Source: Rhodoferax lithotrophicus (lineage in GTDB: Bacteria > Pseudomonadota > Gammaproteobacteria > Burkholderiales > Burkholderiaceae_C). Taken from it: DNA of 64,000 bases. Below are positions 1-8,877 of the stretch, one piece after another; positions within the stretch are counted from its first letter, which is position 1; each line of letters starts with the position of its first letter. Made by a program: the position numbers and the translations under genes. The stretch is from NCBI RefSeq assembly GCF_019973615.1, contig NZ_AP024238.1:1302001-1366000 (forward strand), given 5' to 3'. The notes below the pieces were generated by a model. The model was not told the origin of the DNA. It did no database searches and saw only the letters and a program-made list of their open reading frames with translations.

Positions 1-538
1 GCAAACGTCCGGCCACCCAGGTCAGACTCAGCCCCTGAGTGCTCAGCGCCAGTTGGCCCTGGAGGGCTAGGGTATTAAACGGTGTTCCCAAACCGGTCAA
101 CAATTGTGCGGGCCAGCTCGACGGGCTATCCGAAAGACTCACTTGCAGTCCGCCCCAACGTGGCATCACGCTCACCCGCCAGGGCTGTGGCAGGCAACAA
201 CTGGCCTGCAGTTGCAGCACCAGACCCGACCAGGCCGGCTGCAAGGCCCACTCCAGACGGGAGGGCAAAGTGGCCGTGGCCGTGCTGTCTGCGCCACCAG
301 TCAGGGTGAGTTGCGCGGTACCGGACCAGACGGTTCCCCGTGCATCCTGTAACAACACCTGCCCCTGGCTGGCTTGTCCCACGGCTGCGGCCAGCCAATG
401 CGCCGGGGCAAACAGGATGACACTCAACAAGGCTCCCAACAACAGCCCGCTCCAGCCCCAGACCCAGGGCGGCTGAACACCCGCTCGCCCGAATGTCGCA
501 GGGCGCAGGGGGTGGCGGGGGCGTGTCAACAAACTCAT
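1..538 (-). CDS. gspN: Type II secretion system protein GspN (3' end cut by window edge)
   Basis: GspN is an inner-membrane accessory of the type II secretion assembly platform. The frame was read by hand from the ATG at 538, 16 bases after the gspM stop. About 179 residues are visible. One membrane segment lies near residues 27-49, followed by the family hallmark DARGTVWSG (residues 65-73) and alternating beta-type sequence. The C-terminus lies outside the window. It is the last visible gene of the gsp run, so gspD/E/F may follow further left, as in related bacteria. Identification is from the GTVWSG motif and position, and is fairly safe. Confidence 0.85.
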   Translation of the reverse strand, partial: MSLLTRPRHPLRPATFGRAGVQPPWVWGWSGLLLGALLSVILFAPAHWLAAAVGQASQGQVLLQDARGTVWSGTAQLTLTGGADSTATATLPSRLEWALQPAWSGLVLQLQASCCLPQPWRVSVMPRWGGLQVSLSDSPSSWPAQLLTGLGTPFNTLALQGQLALSTQGLSLTWVAGRL

Positions 539-554
539 GAAAGCATCCCAGGCC

Positions 555-1034
555 TTACTGCGCAGGCAATTGCAGCACCAGTGTGCCGTCCCAGCCGCCC
601 GTGGCATGACGCGTCAAATGCGCCTCAAGTGGTGCCAGGTGGGCATTTTGTCGGGCACTGGCCAGCCACTGCGCCAGGGCCTCAGGGGGCACGGCTTTCA
701 GGGTAAGGGTCACGCGCTCGGTCTGCACCACCAGTTGTGCACCGCTACCCAGCAATTTCACCGAATCTTCCAGTGCACTGCGGGCTTGAGCTGCGGAAAT
801 CAGTGGCTGGGCGCGCAAGGCCTGTGCCTGCGCCTGCAGTTGTTGCATGTGTTGCAGCTGGGCATCCAGTGCCAGATGCTGCTGCGGTGCGGTTTTGAGC
901 ACCTTCAAGGCCGGAGCCAGGGCAACCCACCACAACAAGGCCAAGGCCAGCACGGCTAACGCCAGCCACAGCAGTCGCTGTTCCCGTCTGGAGACACTTT
1001 GCCAGCGCGTTTGCAGCTTGTTTAAGATGCTCAT
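555..1034 (-). CDS. gspM: Type II secretion system protein GspM
   Basis: GspM is a bitopic inner-membrane protein that partners GspL in the assembly platform. The product is 159 residues, with a short cytoplasmic tail, one membrane helix near residues 21-40 (LLWLALAVLALALLWW) and a periplasmic ferredoxin-like domain. The frame is open further upstream, but the ATG at 1034 overlaps the gspL stop as ATGA, the usual coupling in this operon, so I chose it. Length and placement between gspL and gspN agree with the family. Confidence 0.9.
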   Translation of the reverse strand: MSILNKLQTRWQSVSRREQRLLWLALAVLALALLWWVALAPALKVLKTAPQQHLALDAQLQHMQQLQAQAQALRAQPLISAAQARSALEDSVKLLGSGAQLVVQTERVTLTLKAVPPEALAQWLASARQNAHLAPLEAHLTRHATGGWDGTLVLQLPAQ

Positions 1035-2305
1035 GGCTGGCCTCCGGCGGTGATCAGCCACTGATCACCTTGCTGGCTGGCACGCAAGCCAGCGGCCTTG
1101 AGCTGTGCCACCACGGCCGCTTCATTGGCCACCCCAGGCCCTTTCAGGCGCAACTCATTAGCTGTGTATTCAATAGCTACAGGCGCATATTCTGCCGGCG
1201 CTACAGCCGAAAATGATGCCAAAATAGTCTCCATATCCGTGCCCGATGCTGTGCCACTGGCGCGTTGCAACGCAGCCACCTCGCGGGCCATTTGCACCGG
1301 TGCATCCACTACCACCGGTACTTTGGGAAAAGTATCTTGCAAGACCGCACGCACGGCCTGGCGCTTGGTATTCAGGGCGGCTTGCTCGCGCAAGGCAAAG
1401 GCATTCAAGCCGATCAGATTCACCAGTACCATGGCTACCAGGGCTATCCGGGCGATGCGCCAGTGCGGTGCCCGTCCAAATTGGATGAAGGCCTGCGCCA
1501 CGCTGGCCCAACGGCGGTCACGCGCGGCATGGGCCAGGTCAAACTGGGCCAGATCCCATGGCGACTGGGCCGCCTGCAACAAGCGCTCGGCGTGCTGAAT
1601 CAGCACCACCGGACGCTGGAAAAGCCGCTCGGCCACGGCCGCCACGGCTGGTTCGGCCACCACGGTCGGCCACTCTGACGGGGGGTGACTTGGCGTATCC
1701 TGGGGCAAGGTACCGGGTCCAGTCAACCAAAGCAGGGTTTGGGAGGTCAAACCGGCCACCAGCAAAGCACTGTCAGCACCCTCACCGGGCAGGTGTCGCA
1801 AACCGGCAACCCGGGGGGCATCCGCCTCACCCGTCACCACCATCACGTCTTGCAAGGCCTGGGGGGTGAACTCGGGCACGATGCGTGTCACCACATGCCC
1901 GGCCTGTGCCAGAACGTTCAAGGCGTGGCTGAGCCAGGTACGGTCACAAGCGGCCACCCATACCGGGGCCGTTGTGCTGGCTTGTGGCTGCAAGGCCAGG
2001 TGCATCTGGGCCGGATCATCGAGCAACTGATCTTCCAGCACGCCTTCCAGAATGCTGCGCAAGCGGGCATTGGCGCGCTCGCCACCCAAAGTGCGTGGCA
2101 GGCTGCCTTGTGGCAACTTGACTTGATGCCATGACAGGGCCTGTGCGGGTACCAGGGCCACCACGTCATCATGTGTGGCAGGCAACAGGGCCAAGGGCAC
2201 GCTGGCATGCGCGCTCACCGTTTGACCATCGGTGCTGAGCACATGGTCAAACAGGGTTGCTGCATCCAGTGCAGTCAGGGGGAGGGTGATGATGAGGGTG
2301 GTCAT
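1031..2305 (-). CDS. gspL: Type II secretion system protein GspL
   Basis: GspL links the cytoplasmic ATPase GspE to the inner-membrane platform. The product is 424 residues. The cytoplasmic actin-like half begins TLIITLPL and contains ALVPAQALSWHQVKLP. One membrane helix follows HWRIARIALVAMVLVNLIG, and then a periplasmic ferredoxin-like domain ends in NELRLKGPG. It begins 14 bases after the gspK stop and overlaps gspM by four bases. Bases 1156-1213, coding for part of the periplasmic domain, resemble the interspersed two-hairpin element found between genes in this window (listed separately). Confidence 0.92.
   Translation of the reverse strand: MTTLIITLPLTALDAATLFDHVLSTDGQTVSAHASVPLALLPATHDDVVALVPAQALSWHQVKLPQGSLPRTLGGERANARLRSILEGVLEDQLLDDPAQMHLALQPQASTTAPVWVAACDRTWLSHALNVLAQAGHVVTRIVPEFTPQALQDVMVVTGEADAPRVAGLRHLPGEGADSALLVAGLTSQTLLWLTGPGTLPQDTPSHPPSEWPTVVAEPAVAAVAERLFQRPVVLIQHAERLLQAAQSPWDLAQFDLAHAARDRRWASVAQAFIQFGRAPHWRIARIALVAMVLVNLIGLNAFALREQAALNTKRQAVRAVLQDTFPKVPVVVDAPVQMAREVAALQRASGTASGTDMETILASFSAVAPAEYAPVAIEYTANELRLKGPGVANEAAVVAQLKAAGLRASQQGDQWLITAGGQP
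1156..1213 (-). repeat. Possible in-gene copy of the two-hairpin element (gspL)
   Basis: Read on the minus strand, this stretch has the blocks CGGCTGTAGCGC, TATGCGC and AGCTATTGAAT. They match in order and spacing the intergenic elements at 47272 and 31180. It is in frame and codes for part of the GspL periplasmic domain. It is more diverged than the intergenic copies, so chance or selection for protein sequence cannot be excluded. Confidence 0.4.
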
Positions 2306-2319
2306 GGTTCAACAGCTTT

Positions 2320-3279
2320 TCATTGTAGGGGCGTGCCCTCAGCGGCCACCACCTCGCGCACACGGCTGAGAACCGTCACGTTGAGCCCGTCGCGCTGTAG
2401 CACAGAACGCTCTTGCAACGTGCTCGATCCCATACGCAGTTGCCCGGTGACACTGAAAAAACGGGAAGAAATACTGTGTAATGCCGCATCCAGATGCAGC
2501 TGCGGGTTGTCCAGGCGTTGCTCGGCATCATTCAGGTTCTCCAGCGGCTTGGTGGCACGTTGCTGCACCAACTGGCGTGCCTTGGCCATGTCCAGCCCCG
2601 GCACGCTGGCCAACAAGACTTCTGCCGTCGCGGTGTTCAGGTTCACAGGCGTGCGCGCAGGCAGCAGCGTCACAAAGGGCGTAATGGCCTGCAAGGTGGT
2701 GGGTGACAACCCCAGCCAGACCAGATCCGCTACGGTTTGCGGCATCAGATCGGCCTTGGGTTCGGGTTTGCGCACTGCCAGGGTGGCTTGCAGTAAGCGT
2801 TGTGCCATGCCATCCAGCTCTTGCTCTGGCAGGTTGAGGTGCTCAAACAAGCGCGCCCAGGCGGCCCGGCTGGGCTCATGCAGCTTGCCGCCATCGATCA
2901 GATTGGTCACATTCAGCCGTGCTTGCAGGTCTTGCATGCCACCGGCCAGGAAAGCCTCCTGGTCTGGGTCATTCTCATCACTTACCAGGGCCTGCCCCCG
3001 CTCGGCAGCCAGAAAAGTGGACAAGCGTGCCGGGGCCAGCGGCACCGCCCAGGGCTCTGACAAGTGATCCGGGCCACCTTGGCGGGCATCTTCGCGCAGG
3101 ATCAGCCGCGCCCAGTCCAGTCCACCGGTCAGAATCCAGGCCGCTTGCACCCGGGTGCGCTGGGCTGATTCCAGCTCAAAGCTGCGCCACTGCTGCCACA
3201 TCATGCCGGAGGCCAGCGTGGCCACCAGCACCACAATGAGCATGGCCATCAGGATGGCGGCCCCGCGTTGTGCCTTCAT
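2320..3279 (-). CDS. gspK: Type II secretion minor pseudopilin GspK
   Basis: GspK caps the pseudopilus tip together with GspI and GspJ. The product is 319 residues. A short basic leader ends KAQRG, a prepilin-peptidase site, followed by the hydrophobic helix AAILMAMLIVVLVATLASG. As is usual for GspK, the mature position 5 is not glutamate. The large globular insertion contains NVTNLIDGGKLHEPS and the helix-hairpin-helix-like stretch PVNLNTATAEVLLASVPGL. The start overlaps the gspJ stop (ATGA). Confidence 0.93.
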   Translation of the reverse strand: MKAQRGAAILMAMLIVVLVATLASGMMWQQWRSFELESAQRTRVQAAWILTGGLDWARLILREDARQGGPDHLSEPWAVPLAPARLSTFLAAERGQALVSDENDPDQEAFLAGGMQDLQARLNVTNLIDGGKLHEPSRAAWARLFEHLNLPEQELDGMAQRLLQATLAVRKPEPKADLMPQTVADLVWLGLSPTTLQAITPFVTLLPARTPVNLNTATAEVLLASVPGLDMAKARQLVQQRATKPLENLNDAEQRLDNPQLHLDAALHSISSRFFSVTGQLRMGSSTLQERSVLQRDGLNVTVLSRVREVVAAEGTPLQ

Positions 3280-3962
3280 GGGCTGCCCACCAGTATCGGA
3301 CGCACCCAGTCGCGGGTGAGTGTGCCACTGAGCGCCTGGCCGCCGGAAAGGTTCAGCACCAGGCGCACACCATCGGGCGTGGTGTTGTCTGCGTCAGTTG
3401 TTGCCGCTGCCCCGTCCGTGCCATTCACTGTCGCTGGCGTGCCAGCACTGGACAGTGGGTTGGTCCAGGCATTACCCCGGTAGAAAAAGATTTGCCAGGC
3501 ATCCAGGGCCACCGTGCGCACTTCCCGCTGGCGATCATCCTCACTGGGGGTTTGTGCCCAGAGCTGGGCTTTTTGCCAGGCCCGATCCAGTTCGCCACGG
3601 GTATGCAGCTCGGGGGATTGCCAGCGCAGCCATTGGCCTGCGCCGCCTGTTGTGCGCCGAGCCCAGGCTACCACCACCAAACCGGCCCCCGCACCCGTGT
3701 TGCTGCGACGCAGGATGCGCATGGCACGGCCGTCCCAATCCAGGCTCGGGGTATTGGGCTGCTCGGCCAGCGCGTCCAGGTCAGCACCCCACTGGCCCAG
3801 CGTGGATTGCAGCGCCTGTACATCGTCACTGCGCTGCTGCAATTGGCTCTGGGAACGGCTGATGCCATCCAGTCCGCGCCAGCTCAGCACCGCCATCAAG
3901 GCCATCAGGCTGATGGCCACCAACAGCTCAATCAGTGTGAACCCGCGTGTGTGGTGCCGCAT
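3276..3962 (-). CDS. gspJ: Type II secretion minor pseudopilin GspJ
   Basis: The product is 228 residues. The leader MRHHTRG is cut before FTLIELLVAISLMALMA, with the conserved Glu at mature position 5 required for methylation and assembly. The rest is the beta-rich GspJ head (SWRGLDGISRSQ, RLVLNLSGGQALSGTLTRDW). The start codon overlaps the gspI stop by one base and the stop overlaps gspK, so translation is likely coupled. It forms the tip complex with GspI and GspK. Confidence 0.94.
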   Translation of the reverse strand: MRHHTRGFTLIELLVAISLMALMAVLSWRGLDGISRSQSQLQQRSDDVQALQSTLGQWGADLDALAEQPNTPSLDWDGRAMRILRRSNTGAGAGLVVVAWARRTTGGAGQWLRWQSPELHTRGELDRAWQKAQLWAQTPSEDDRQREVRTVALDAWQIFFYRGNAWTNPLSSAGTPATVNGTDGAAATTDADNTTPDGVRLVLNLSGGQALSGTLTRDWVRPILVGSP

Positions 3963-4357
3963 CAGTAGCGTCCCACCACGGTGCTGACGCGCCAGATGGG
4001 CACTTCGCCATCCAATACCTGTGCATCCACCCGCCTGAAGTTGAAGTTGGGCGTGGGACGCACAGATTGCGCCACGGTCAAGTTGCGGCCCGCCTGTTCA
4101 CACGCCGTGGTGCTGTCACCCACACCAGGCAGCTGACGCGCCAGCCGCACTTTGACCAAGGCGTTTTCAGCGCACAGCTGGGCCAGCAGCATGTCTGACT
4201 GGCGCTGCGCGTGGCGGGTAATGGCCCCGGTGGCTTGCAGGCCTGCGGACAAGGCAATGGCCACAATACCCAGCGCCACCAACACCTCGATCAGGGTAAA
4301 ACCGGTTTGCGGATGGGTGCTGCTACCCTCCACGGTACGGCTTGGGCTGCGCTTCAT
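3962..4357 (-). CDS. gspI: Type II secretion minor pseudopilin GspI
   Basis: The product is 131 residues. The prepilin site is TG followed by FTLIEVLVALGIVAIALSAG, with Glu at mature position 5. The head carries CAENALVKVRLARQLPGVGD, typical of the T2SS GspI domain, and ends RVSTVVGRY. It overlaps gspH upstream and gspJ downstream. GspI nucleates the tip complex. Length and motif order fit the family well. Confidence 0.94.
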   Translation of the reverse strand: MKRSPSRTVEGSSTHPQTGFTLIEVLVALGIVAIALSAGLQATGAITRHAQRQSDMLLAQLCAENALVKVRLARQLPGVGDSTTACEQAGRNLTVAQSVRPTPNFNFRRVDAQVLDGEVPIWRVSTVVGRY

Positions 4358-4851
4358 GGCTGCACCTGCACGGCAAATGGCCGCACCCCATCGGTCGCCA
4401 AACGCAGCGTTTTGTCGGGTTGGCTGCGCGATGTCAGGGTTACGCTTTGGGGGGCAATGATTGGATCTGGCCCCAACAGTAAACTTTGCGGCTGACTGCG
4501 ATTGGCATTGGCCAGTGGGGCATCCACCACTGCACGTGTATCGGTATCCAACCAGGCCGTTGGTAGATTGGCGGTGCTGTCAGCCTGCATGGGAAGCCCC
4601 TCAAAACGAAAGCCGACGGTGCCAGGCAGCCAGCGCACCGGTACACCACCCAGCTGTGAACGTGCCCGTGCGGCTTCAAACAAGGCCGACAGGCGCAGTG
4701 CTTCGCGTTCCAGGCGGGTCTGTGTGCCATCGCGCATGGCGAAACCGACACCGGCTGAACCTATTGCGACAATGGCCAGCACCACCAGCAGCTCCAGCAG
4801 GGTGAACCCAGCTTGCCGTGGCATGGCCCAGGTGTGCCACCGCTCAGTCAT
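4354..4851 (-). CDS. gspH: Type II secretion minor pseudopilin GspH
   Basis: The product is up to 165 residues. The cleavage site is in PRQAG followed by FTLLELLVVLAIVAIGSAG, with Glu at mature position 5, then a GspH-type head (GVPVRWLPGTVGFRFEGLP). Two starts are possible: the ATG at 4851, which gives a 15-residue leader, or the internal ATG at 4824, which gives MPRQAG. Neither has a clear ribosome-binding site. A gap of 96 bases separates it from gspG, the largest in this operon. Confidence 0.92.
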   Translation of the reverse strand: MTERWHTWAMPRQAGFTLLELLVVLAIVAIGSAGVGFAMRDGTQTRLEREALRLSALFEAARARSQLGGVPVRWLPGTVGFRFEGLPMQADSTANLPTAWLDTDTRAVVDAPLANANRSQPQSLLLGPDPIIAPQSVTLTSRSQPDKTLRLATDGVRPFAVQVQP

Positions 4852-4947
4852 GGATAAACCGGTTCCGGGGTACCTGCTCAGGTGCCGTGTGCAAGAGGGG
4901 AAATACAGGCCATGCCAGCCGTCTGACGTTCACCCGGCAAACCGGCA

Positions 4948-5391
4948 TCAGGGCTGCCAGCTGCCAATATCGGCATTCTTGCCTTCACCACCAGCCTGGC
5001 CGTCCGCGCCGTAAGACATCACATCCACCTCACCCTTGATGCCGGGGTTCAGGTACACATAGGCTTGGCCCCAGGGGTCTTTGGGTAATTGATCCAGGTA
5101 GGTTTTCCAGTTGCCGGGCACCGGGGCCACCGTGGGCTTGACCAGCAGGGCCTGCAAGCCCTGTTCTGCGGTGGGGTAGCGCTGGTTATCAAGCCGGTAA
5201 AGTTTCAGGGCCTGCATCAGGTTGGTGACATCGGTTTTGGCGGCGGTGACACGGGCATCGTCCGCACGCTCCAGCACATTGGGCACGATCAGCGCAGCCA
5301 GCACACCAATGATGAGCAGCACCACCATCAGTTCGATCAAGGTGAAGCCGCGTTGCAGCCGACGGGAAAACTGTGAAAAATTAGAGTTCAT
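4948..5391 (-). CDS. gspG: Type II secretion major pseudopilin GspG
   Basis: GspG is the main subunit of the periplasmic pseudopilus. The product is 147 residues: a 15-residue leader ending LQRG, then FTLIELMVVLLIIGVLAALIVPNV. The head contains YRLDNQRYPTAEQGLQALL and the calcium-binding loop region (DVMSYGADGQAGGEGKNADIGSW). It is the first gene of the visible gsp run, so gspC/D/E/F do not precede it. The upstream gene lies on the other strand, so a promoter should lie between about 5392 and 5600. Confidence 0.96.
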   Translation of the reverse strand: MNSNFSQFSRRLQRGFTLIELMVVLLIIGVLAALIVPNVLERADDARVTAAKTDVTNLMQALKLYRLDNQRYPTAEQGLQALLVKPTVAPVPGNWKTYLDQLPKDPWGQAYVYLNPGIKGEVDVMSYGADGQAGGEGKNADIGSWQP

Positions 5392-5419
5392 GGTGTCGAT
5401 GTCGCTCCCAAAATGTATG

Positions 5420-5436
5420 GCTCCCCCAAGGGGAGC
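5420..5436. other. Perfect 7-bp hairpin in gspG leader region
   Basis: GCTCCCC and GGGGAGC are separated by three bases, about 30 bases upstream of the gspG start. Neither strand shows a T-run after it, so it is not an obvious terminator. It could be an operator or a structured leader. Its function is unknown. Confidence 0.5.
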
Positions 5437-5633
5437 ACCAGTGAGTTTAGCCAGAAATCTGCCTGCAAACTGATCCCGGGCCTGATGCCAAGTGTGAACT
5501 GATCAGGTGGGGTTCGGTGCTGAAAGCCGGATTTTCAGACGGGTGCCTGGAATTTGCTGATTTCCAAGCCCAAAAAATATGCCACCTACTTGGCCGGTGC
5601 AGAGAATCGGCACTATGCTACAAACCTTTGCCC

Positions 5634-6119
5634 ATGAGTGTCATGACCGTTGATATCCCCGAGCCCATTCAGCAAGCCCGTGTGTGGAGTGACCAGCAGT
5701 GGACTGCTCGCGTCATCAAGAACGAAGATGATGATGGTTGGGCTGTCGCCATGTATTTGGCAGGCGAGTCCGAGCCCGCCTTGGTGGGTCCCTGGACAAT
5801 GGGACGGGACAAAAAAAATCCCAAACCACTCGACACCGCCGCTTTCAACACGCTGGTCAAGACGGCCAAAGAGGTGATCCGCCGTACGGAGCAGCAACGC
5901 CATGCCCAGCTCAACAAGAACGTTACCGTTGCAGTGGATGGCAAACAGATTCGGGTTGCACTGGCCATCGTGCCTGATGAAGAAGGTGCCACCGCCGCAT
6001 TAAGTGCGCAGGACGAATTCGGCAATGAATTGGCTCGACAGGCTGTCCATCCTGCGTTCAAGCTGAACATGGCCAGCGCCCAGGCATGGATAGCCTCTGG
6101 GTTCGAACGGATGCACTGA
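5634..6119 (+). CDS. Conserved hypothetical protein
   Basis: The product is 161 residues from the ATG at 5634 (MSVMTVDIPEP); the ATG at 5643 is an equally possible start, and the frame stays open upstream to 5517. It is soluble and acidic, with no signal peptide or membrane segment. A central basic helix (TLVKTAKEVIRRTEQQRHAQLNK) is followed by a strand-rich part (VTVAVDGKQIRVALAIVPDEE). I do not recognise the family by name. Codon character matches its neighbours. It stands alone, divergent from gspG and convergent with the phosphoesterase gene. Confidence 0.75.
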   Translation: MSVMTVDIPEPIQQARVWSDQQWTARVIKNEDDDGWAVAMYLAGESEPALVGPWTMGRDKKNPKPLDTAAFNTLVKTAKEVIRRTEQQRHAQLNKNVTVAVDGKQIRVALAIVPDEEGATAALSAQDEFGNELARQAVHPAFKLNMASAQAWIASGFERMH

Positions 6120-6195
6120 GTGTTGGCCTTCCAGGCACACCCGGATGCTGGGCAGATCAGCCCCTTACGCGGGTTCTGCCGCAACCTCCGACAAT

Positions 6196-7059
6196 TCAAG
6201 CAGAGAGTCCATTCACAAGTGCCTCTGGCAGCTCAACCACAAACTCTTCTAAATAACCCTGTTGCTCACCCTTGGCGGCGTAGCCAAGCGGATTGGCAAC
6301 CACCCGGCAAGCAAATGACTGCCCGTCTTTTGTCCCGGTCACCGTGTAATGATTGGGGCAATGCAGATGCCCGTGCATCCATACTTGTGCCAGGGGCAAC
6401 AGTTCATCCAGGGTGTTACAAAACCCGGCGGTTCCGGGTTGTAGCCCGTAGCGCAAGTCTGCACTCTGCAGCGTCGGGGCAAAATGTGTAACAACTACCG
6501 TCGTGCCATCAAAGGGGGTTTCCAATGCGGTCCGCAGCCAGGCTTGGCACACCAGAGACATTTCACGAATTGAATCGGCCAGCATGGGAGCCCCCTGCCG
6601 GAGGGTGGTGTTCTTGCTGAGGTAGTAATTGGCAGCTTTAAATGCTTTCTCGCGCAGCTTCATCTGTTGGGTGATCTGGGTGGCAGACCTGGCAAACGCA
6701 TCAAAATCGCTCCACAAGGTTGTGCCGATGAAGCGAACCCGCCCGATCATCACAACTTCCCGCTCTAGCCAGTCAATTCCCAGGCGGCTGCAGATCCCGC
6801 GTAGCCTGGTATAGGTATCTTCAAATTCAAGTGAATCAAACTCATGGTTTCCAGGCGTGAACAATACCCTTGGCCAGGGTGCACATGGTCTGAGCGGAGA
6901 AAACCGCGACAACCCGAAATCATCTTCCGCCAGACGTGAGCCAGCCTGGTAGGAGCCAATATCTCCCGCCAGCACCAGAACATCGGTATTTGGTGCTGCG
7001 CTGGGCATGAAGTCCGGGTGGCACTCCAGGTGAAGGTCTGAGACGAGTTGAATACGCAT
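6196..7059 (-). CDS. Calcineurin-like metallophosphoesterase
   Basis: The product is 287 residues and carries the complete metal-binding signature of the family: DLHLE (residues 8-12), GDIG, GNHEFD, VVVTHFAP and HGHLH. It should therefore be a binuclear-metal phosphoesterase in the cytoplasm. The substrate cannot be read from sequence. It starts at ATG 7059, and the protein begins MRIQLVSDLHLE, typical for this group. It lies alone between two hypothetical genes. Confidence 0.9.
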   Translation of the reverse strand: MRIQLVSDLHLECHPDFMPSAAPNTDVLVLAGDIGSYQAGSRLAEDDFGLSRFSPLRPCAPWPRVLFTPGNHEFDSLEFEDTYTRLRGICSRLGIDWLEREVVMIGRVRFIGTTLWSDFDAFARSATQITQQMKLREKAFKAANYYLSKNTTLRQGAPMLADSIREMSLVCQAWLRTALETPFDGTTVVVTHFAPTLQSADLRYGLQPGTAGFCNTLDELLPLAQVWMHGHLHCPNHYTVTGTKDGQSFACRVVANPLGYAAKGEQQGYLEEFVVELPEALVNGLSA

Positions 7060-7221
7060 GTCGACTTGAGTTTAAGGGGCCGCCCGTGGTTATGCGGCTG
7101 TCGGCCATGATGCCTCAAACTGGAGAAACCTGGCATGGGCGACACCACTTCTACGCCGACAGTTATCGTGTAGAGTCAAAACACCCGCGAAGACGCGCTA
7201 AGCCCTACACCTCATCAAACC

Positions 7222-8100
7222 ATGAACAGATTGCAAACGGAGCTGAATCGCCTCTATCTTCCAAATGACCGGCAGTCCGAAGGGCAGGATTCTGCAAATG
7301 CAGCACACCATCTGATCAATGCCGATGGACAGGTTCGTGCCATGGTGGTGGAAATTACCCAGCCGACGGGCTGGGACGGGGTCGCTGCACTCTGGCAAGG
7401 TGTCCAGAACGAACTGGACCTTCCCGCGCCCGCCATTGCCGTGTCCGGCATCAACGCTTACCAGGTCTGGTTCTCGCTTTCAGCGCCAGTCTCTGTCACA
7501 CATGCGATGGATTTCCTCGCGTTGCTGCGCTTGCGTTACCTTGGCCCTATTGCCCCAAGATACATCCGCATGATGCCGACGGCCGATGCCGCAGCCCCCC
7601 AACATGCCCTGCATGCCAGCATGGTGCCCGCCCTGCAGACAGAGACAGGTCATTGGTCGGCATTTGTTGCCCCCGAACTGGCCAGCATGTTTGCAGATGA
7701 GCCTTGGCTCGATTTGCCGCCCAATCCTGATGCTCAGGCCAATCTGCTGTCACGTCTGGTGAGCATCAGGCCCGCCGACTTTCGCCGAGCACAGGAGCAG
7801 CTCAGCCTGGCAAATGTTCCTTCTCCCCAGGCAACGCTGTCGACTTCTACCCCAACAGCCGACGAAGCAGACAAGGTTCCGGGCAAGGGGCCGGCCACCG
7901 CTGAGGTTGACACTGATCCGAAGCGCTTTCTGCTCTGGGTGATGAATGACCCTGCCGCCGAATTGCGTCTGCGTATCGAAGCAGCGAAGGCACTTTTACC
8001 TTATTTCGAAGGTGTGAGTCACCGTTGCACCGGCCGGCCCGATCCCCATCACATTCCGTCGCCAGATTTGGATTCAAATGAGCACAAGGGTTCCCGCTGA
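7222..8100 (+). CDS. Conserved hypothetical protein
   Basis: The product is 292 residues with no signal peptide or membrane segment. The first two thirds look folded, with AMVVEITQPTGWDGVAALWQGVQ followed by PAIAVSGINAYQVWFSLSAPV. The latter has the look of the 'SG.G.H.W' strand seen in archaeo-eukaryotic-type primases, but no catalytic DxD is obvious, so this is only a resemblance. The last third is Pro/Ala/Thr-rich linker and then PKRFLLWVMNDPAAELRLRIEAAKALLPYFEG, a helical tail. Divergent from the phosphoesterase gene. Function unknown. Confidence 0.75.
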   Translation: MNRLQTELNRLYLPNDRQSEGQDSANAAHHLINADGQVRAMVVEITQPTGWDGVAALWQGVQNELDLPAPAIAVSGINAYQVWFSLSAPVSVTHAMDFLALLRLRYLGPIAPRYIRMMPTADAAAPQHALHASMVPALQTETGHWSAFVAPELASMFADEPWLDLPPNPDAQANLLSRLVSIRPADFRRAQEQLSLANVPSPQATLSTSTPTADEADKVPGKGPATAEVDTDPKRFLLWVMNDPAAELRLRIEAAKALLPYFEGVSHRCTGRPDPHHIPSPDLDSNEHKGSR

Positions 8101-8169
8101 ACAAGATGGGAAGGTTATGCGGGTTTTAAATTCAACTACTGCGAATACTGTCAGTTCAATCAACGCGTC

Positions 8170-8877
8170 ATGATTTCTCCCTCGGACCCATCGCCAGTAC
8201 CTGGCATACCCCGCATTTCGGTGCTGTCACTCTCCGTTCCCGTTGCCATGGGCTATGTGCCATTGGGCATGGTGTTTGGATTCTTATTTGTGCAAGCGGG
8301 CGCGCCCTGGTGGTTGGCGCTCACGGCCAGTGTGTTTGTTTATGCGGGAGCCTCGCAGTTCATGATGGTGCCAATGCTGGCGGCTGGGCTGCCCGTGGCT
8401 TCGATTGCGCTGGCTACGCTGGTGGTGAATTTACGCCACATGTTTTACGGCTTGTCACTTCTGAACAAGCTGCCTAGCCAACCGGGAGCACGTTGGTATC
8501 TGGTGTTTGCGTTGACAGATGAAACCTATTCGGTACTCACCACCTTACCGCCGGGTACACGCGCTGGCCAGATGGTGACTGTGGCGCTGCTTAATCAGGG
8601 CTGGTGGGTGCTGGGCACCTTGCTGGGCGCGGTGATTGGGGCGCAGGCCCAAATTGGGCTGGTCGGGTTGGACTTTGCGCTGGCCGCACTGTTTGCCGTG
8701 CTGGCTGTTGAACAATGGCGTAGCGCCGAATCCAGTGCACCCCTGTGGGTGGCGGTTGCCAGCTACGGCATCGCTCTGGCGGTCATGCCACAGCAGGCGC
8801 TGCTGGTGGCCATTGCCTTGAGTGTGTGTGCTGGGCTTTTCTGGCCCAAGTCCACACACGAAGAGGCTGCCCCATGA
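8170..8877 (+). CDS. azlC: AzlC-family branched-chain amino acid exporter, large subunit
   Basis: The product is 235 residues and largely hydrophobic, with about seven to eight membrane helices. It has family-typical stretches: MGYVPLGMVFGFLFVQAG, YAGASQFMMVPML, VVNLRHMFYGLSLL and FALTDETYSVL. With AzlD it forms an exporter of the branched-chain amino acid family (LIV-E); the actual substrate here is unknown. Its TGA overlaps the azlD ATG (ATGA), so the two are translated together. No regulator is adjacent. Confidence 0.93.
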   Translation: MISPSDPSPVPGIPRISVLSLSVPVAMGYVPLGMVFGFLFVQAGAPWWLALTASVFVYAGASQFMMVPMLAAGLPVASIALATLVVNLRHMFYGLSLLNKLPSQPGARWYLVFALTDETYSVLTTLPPGTRAGQMVTVALLNQGWWVLGTLLGAVIGAQAQIGLVGLDFALAALFAVLAVEQWRSAESSAPLWVAVASYGIALAVMPQQALLVAIALSVCAGLFWPKSTHEEAAP

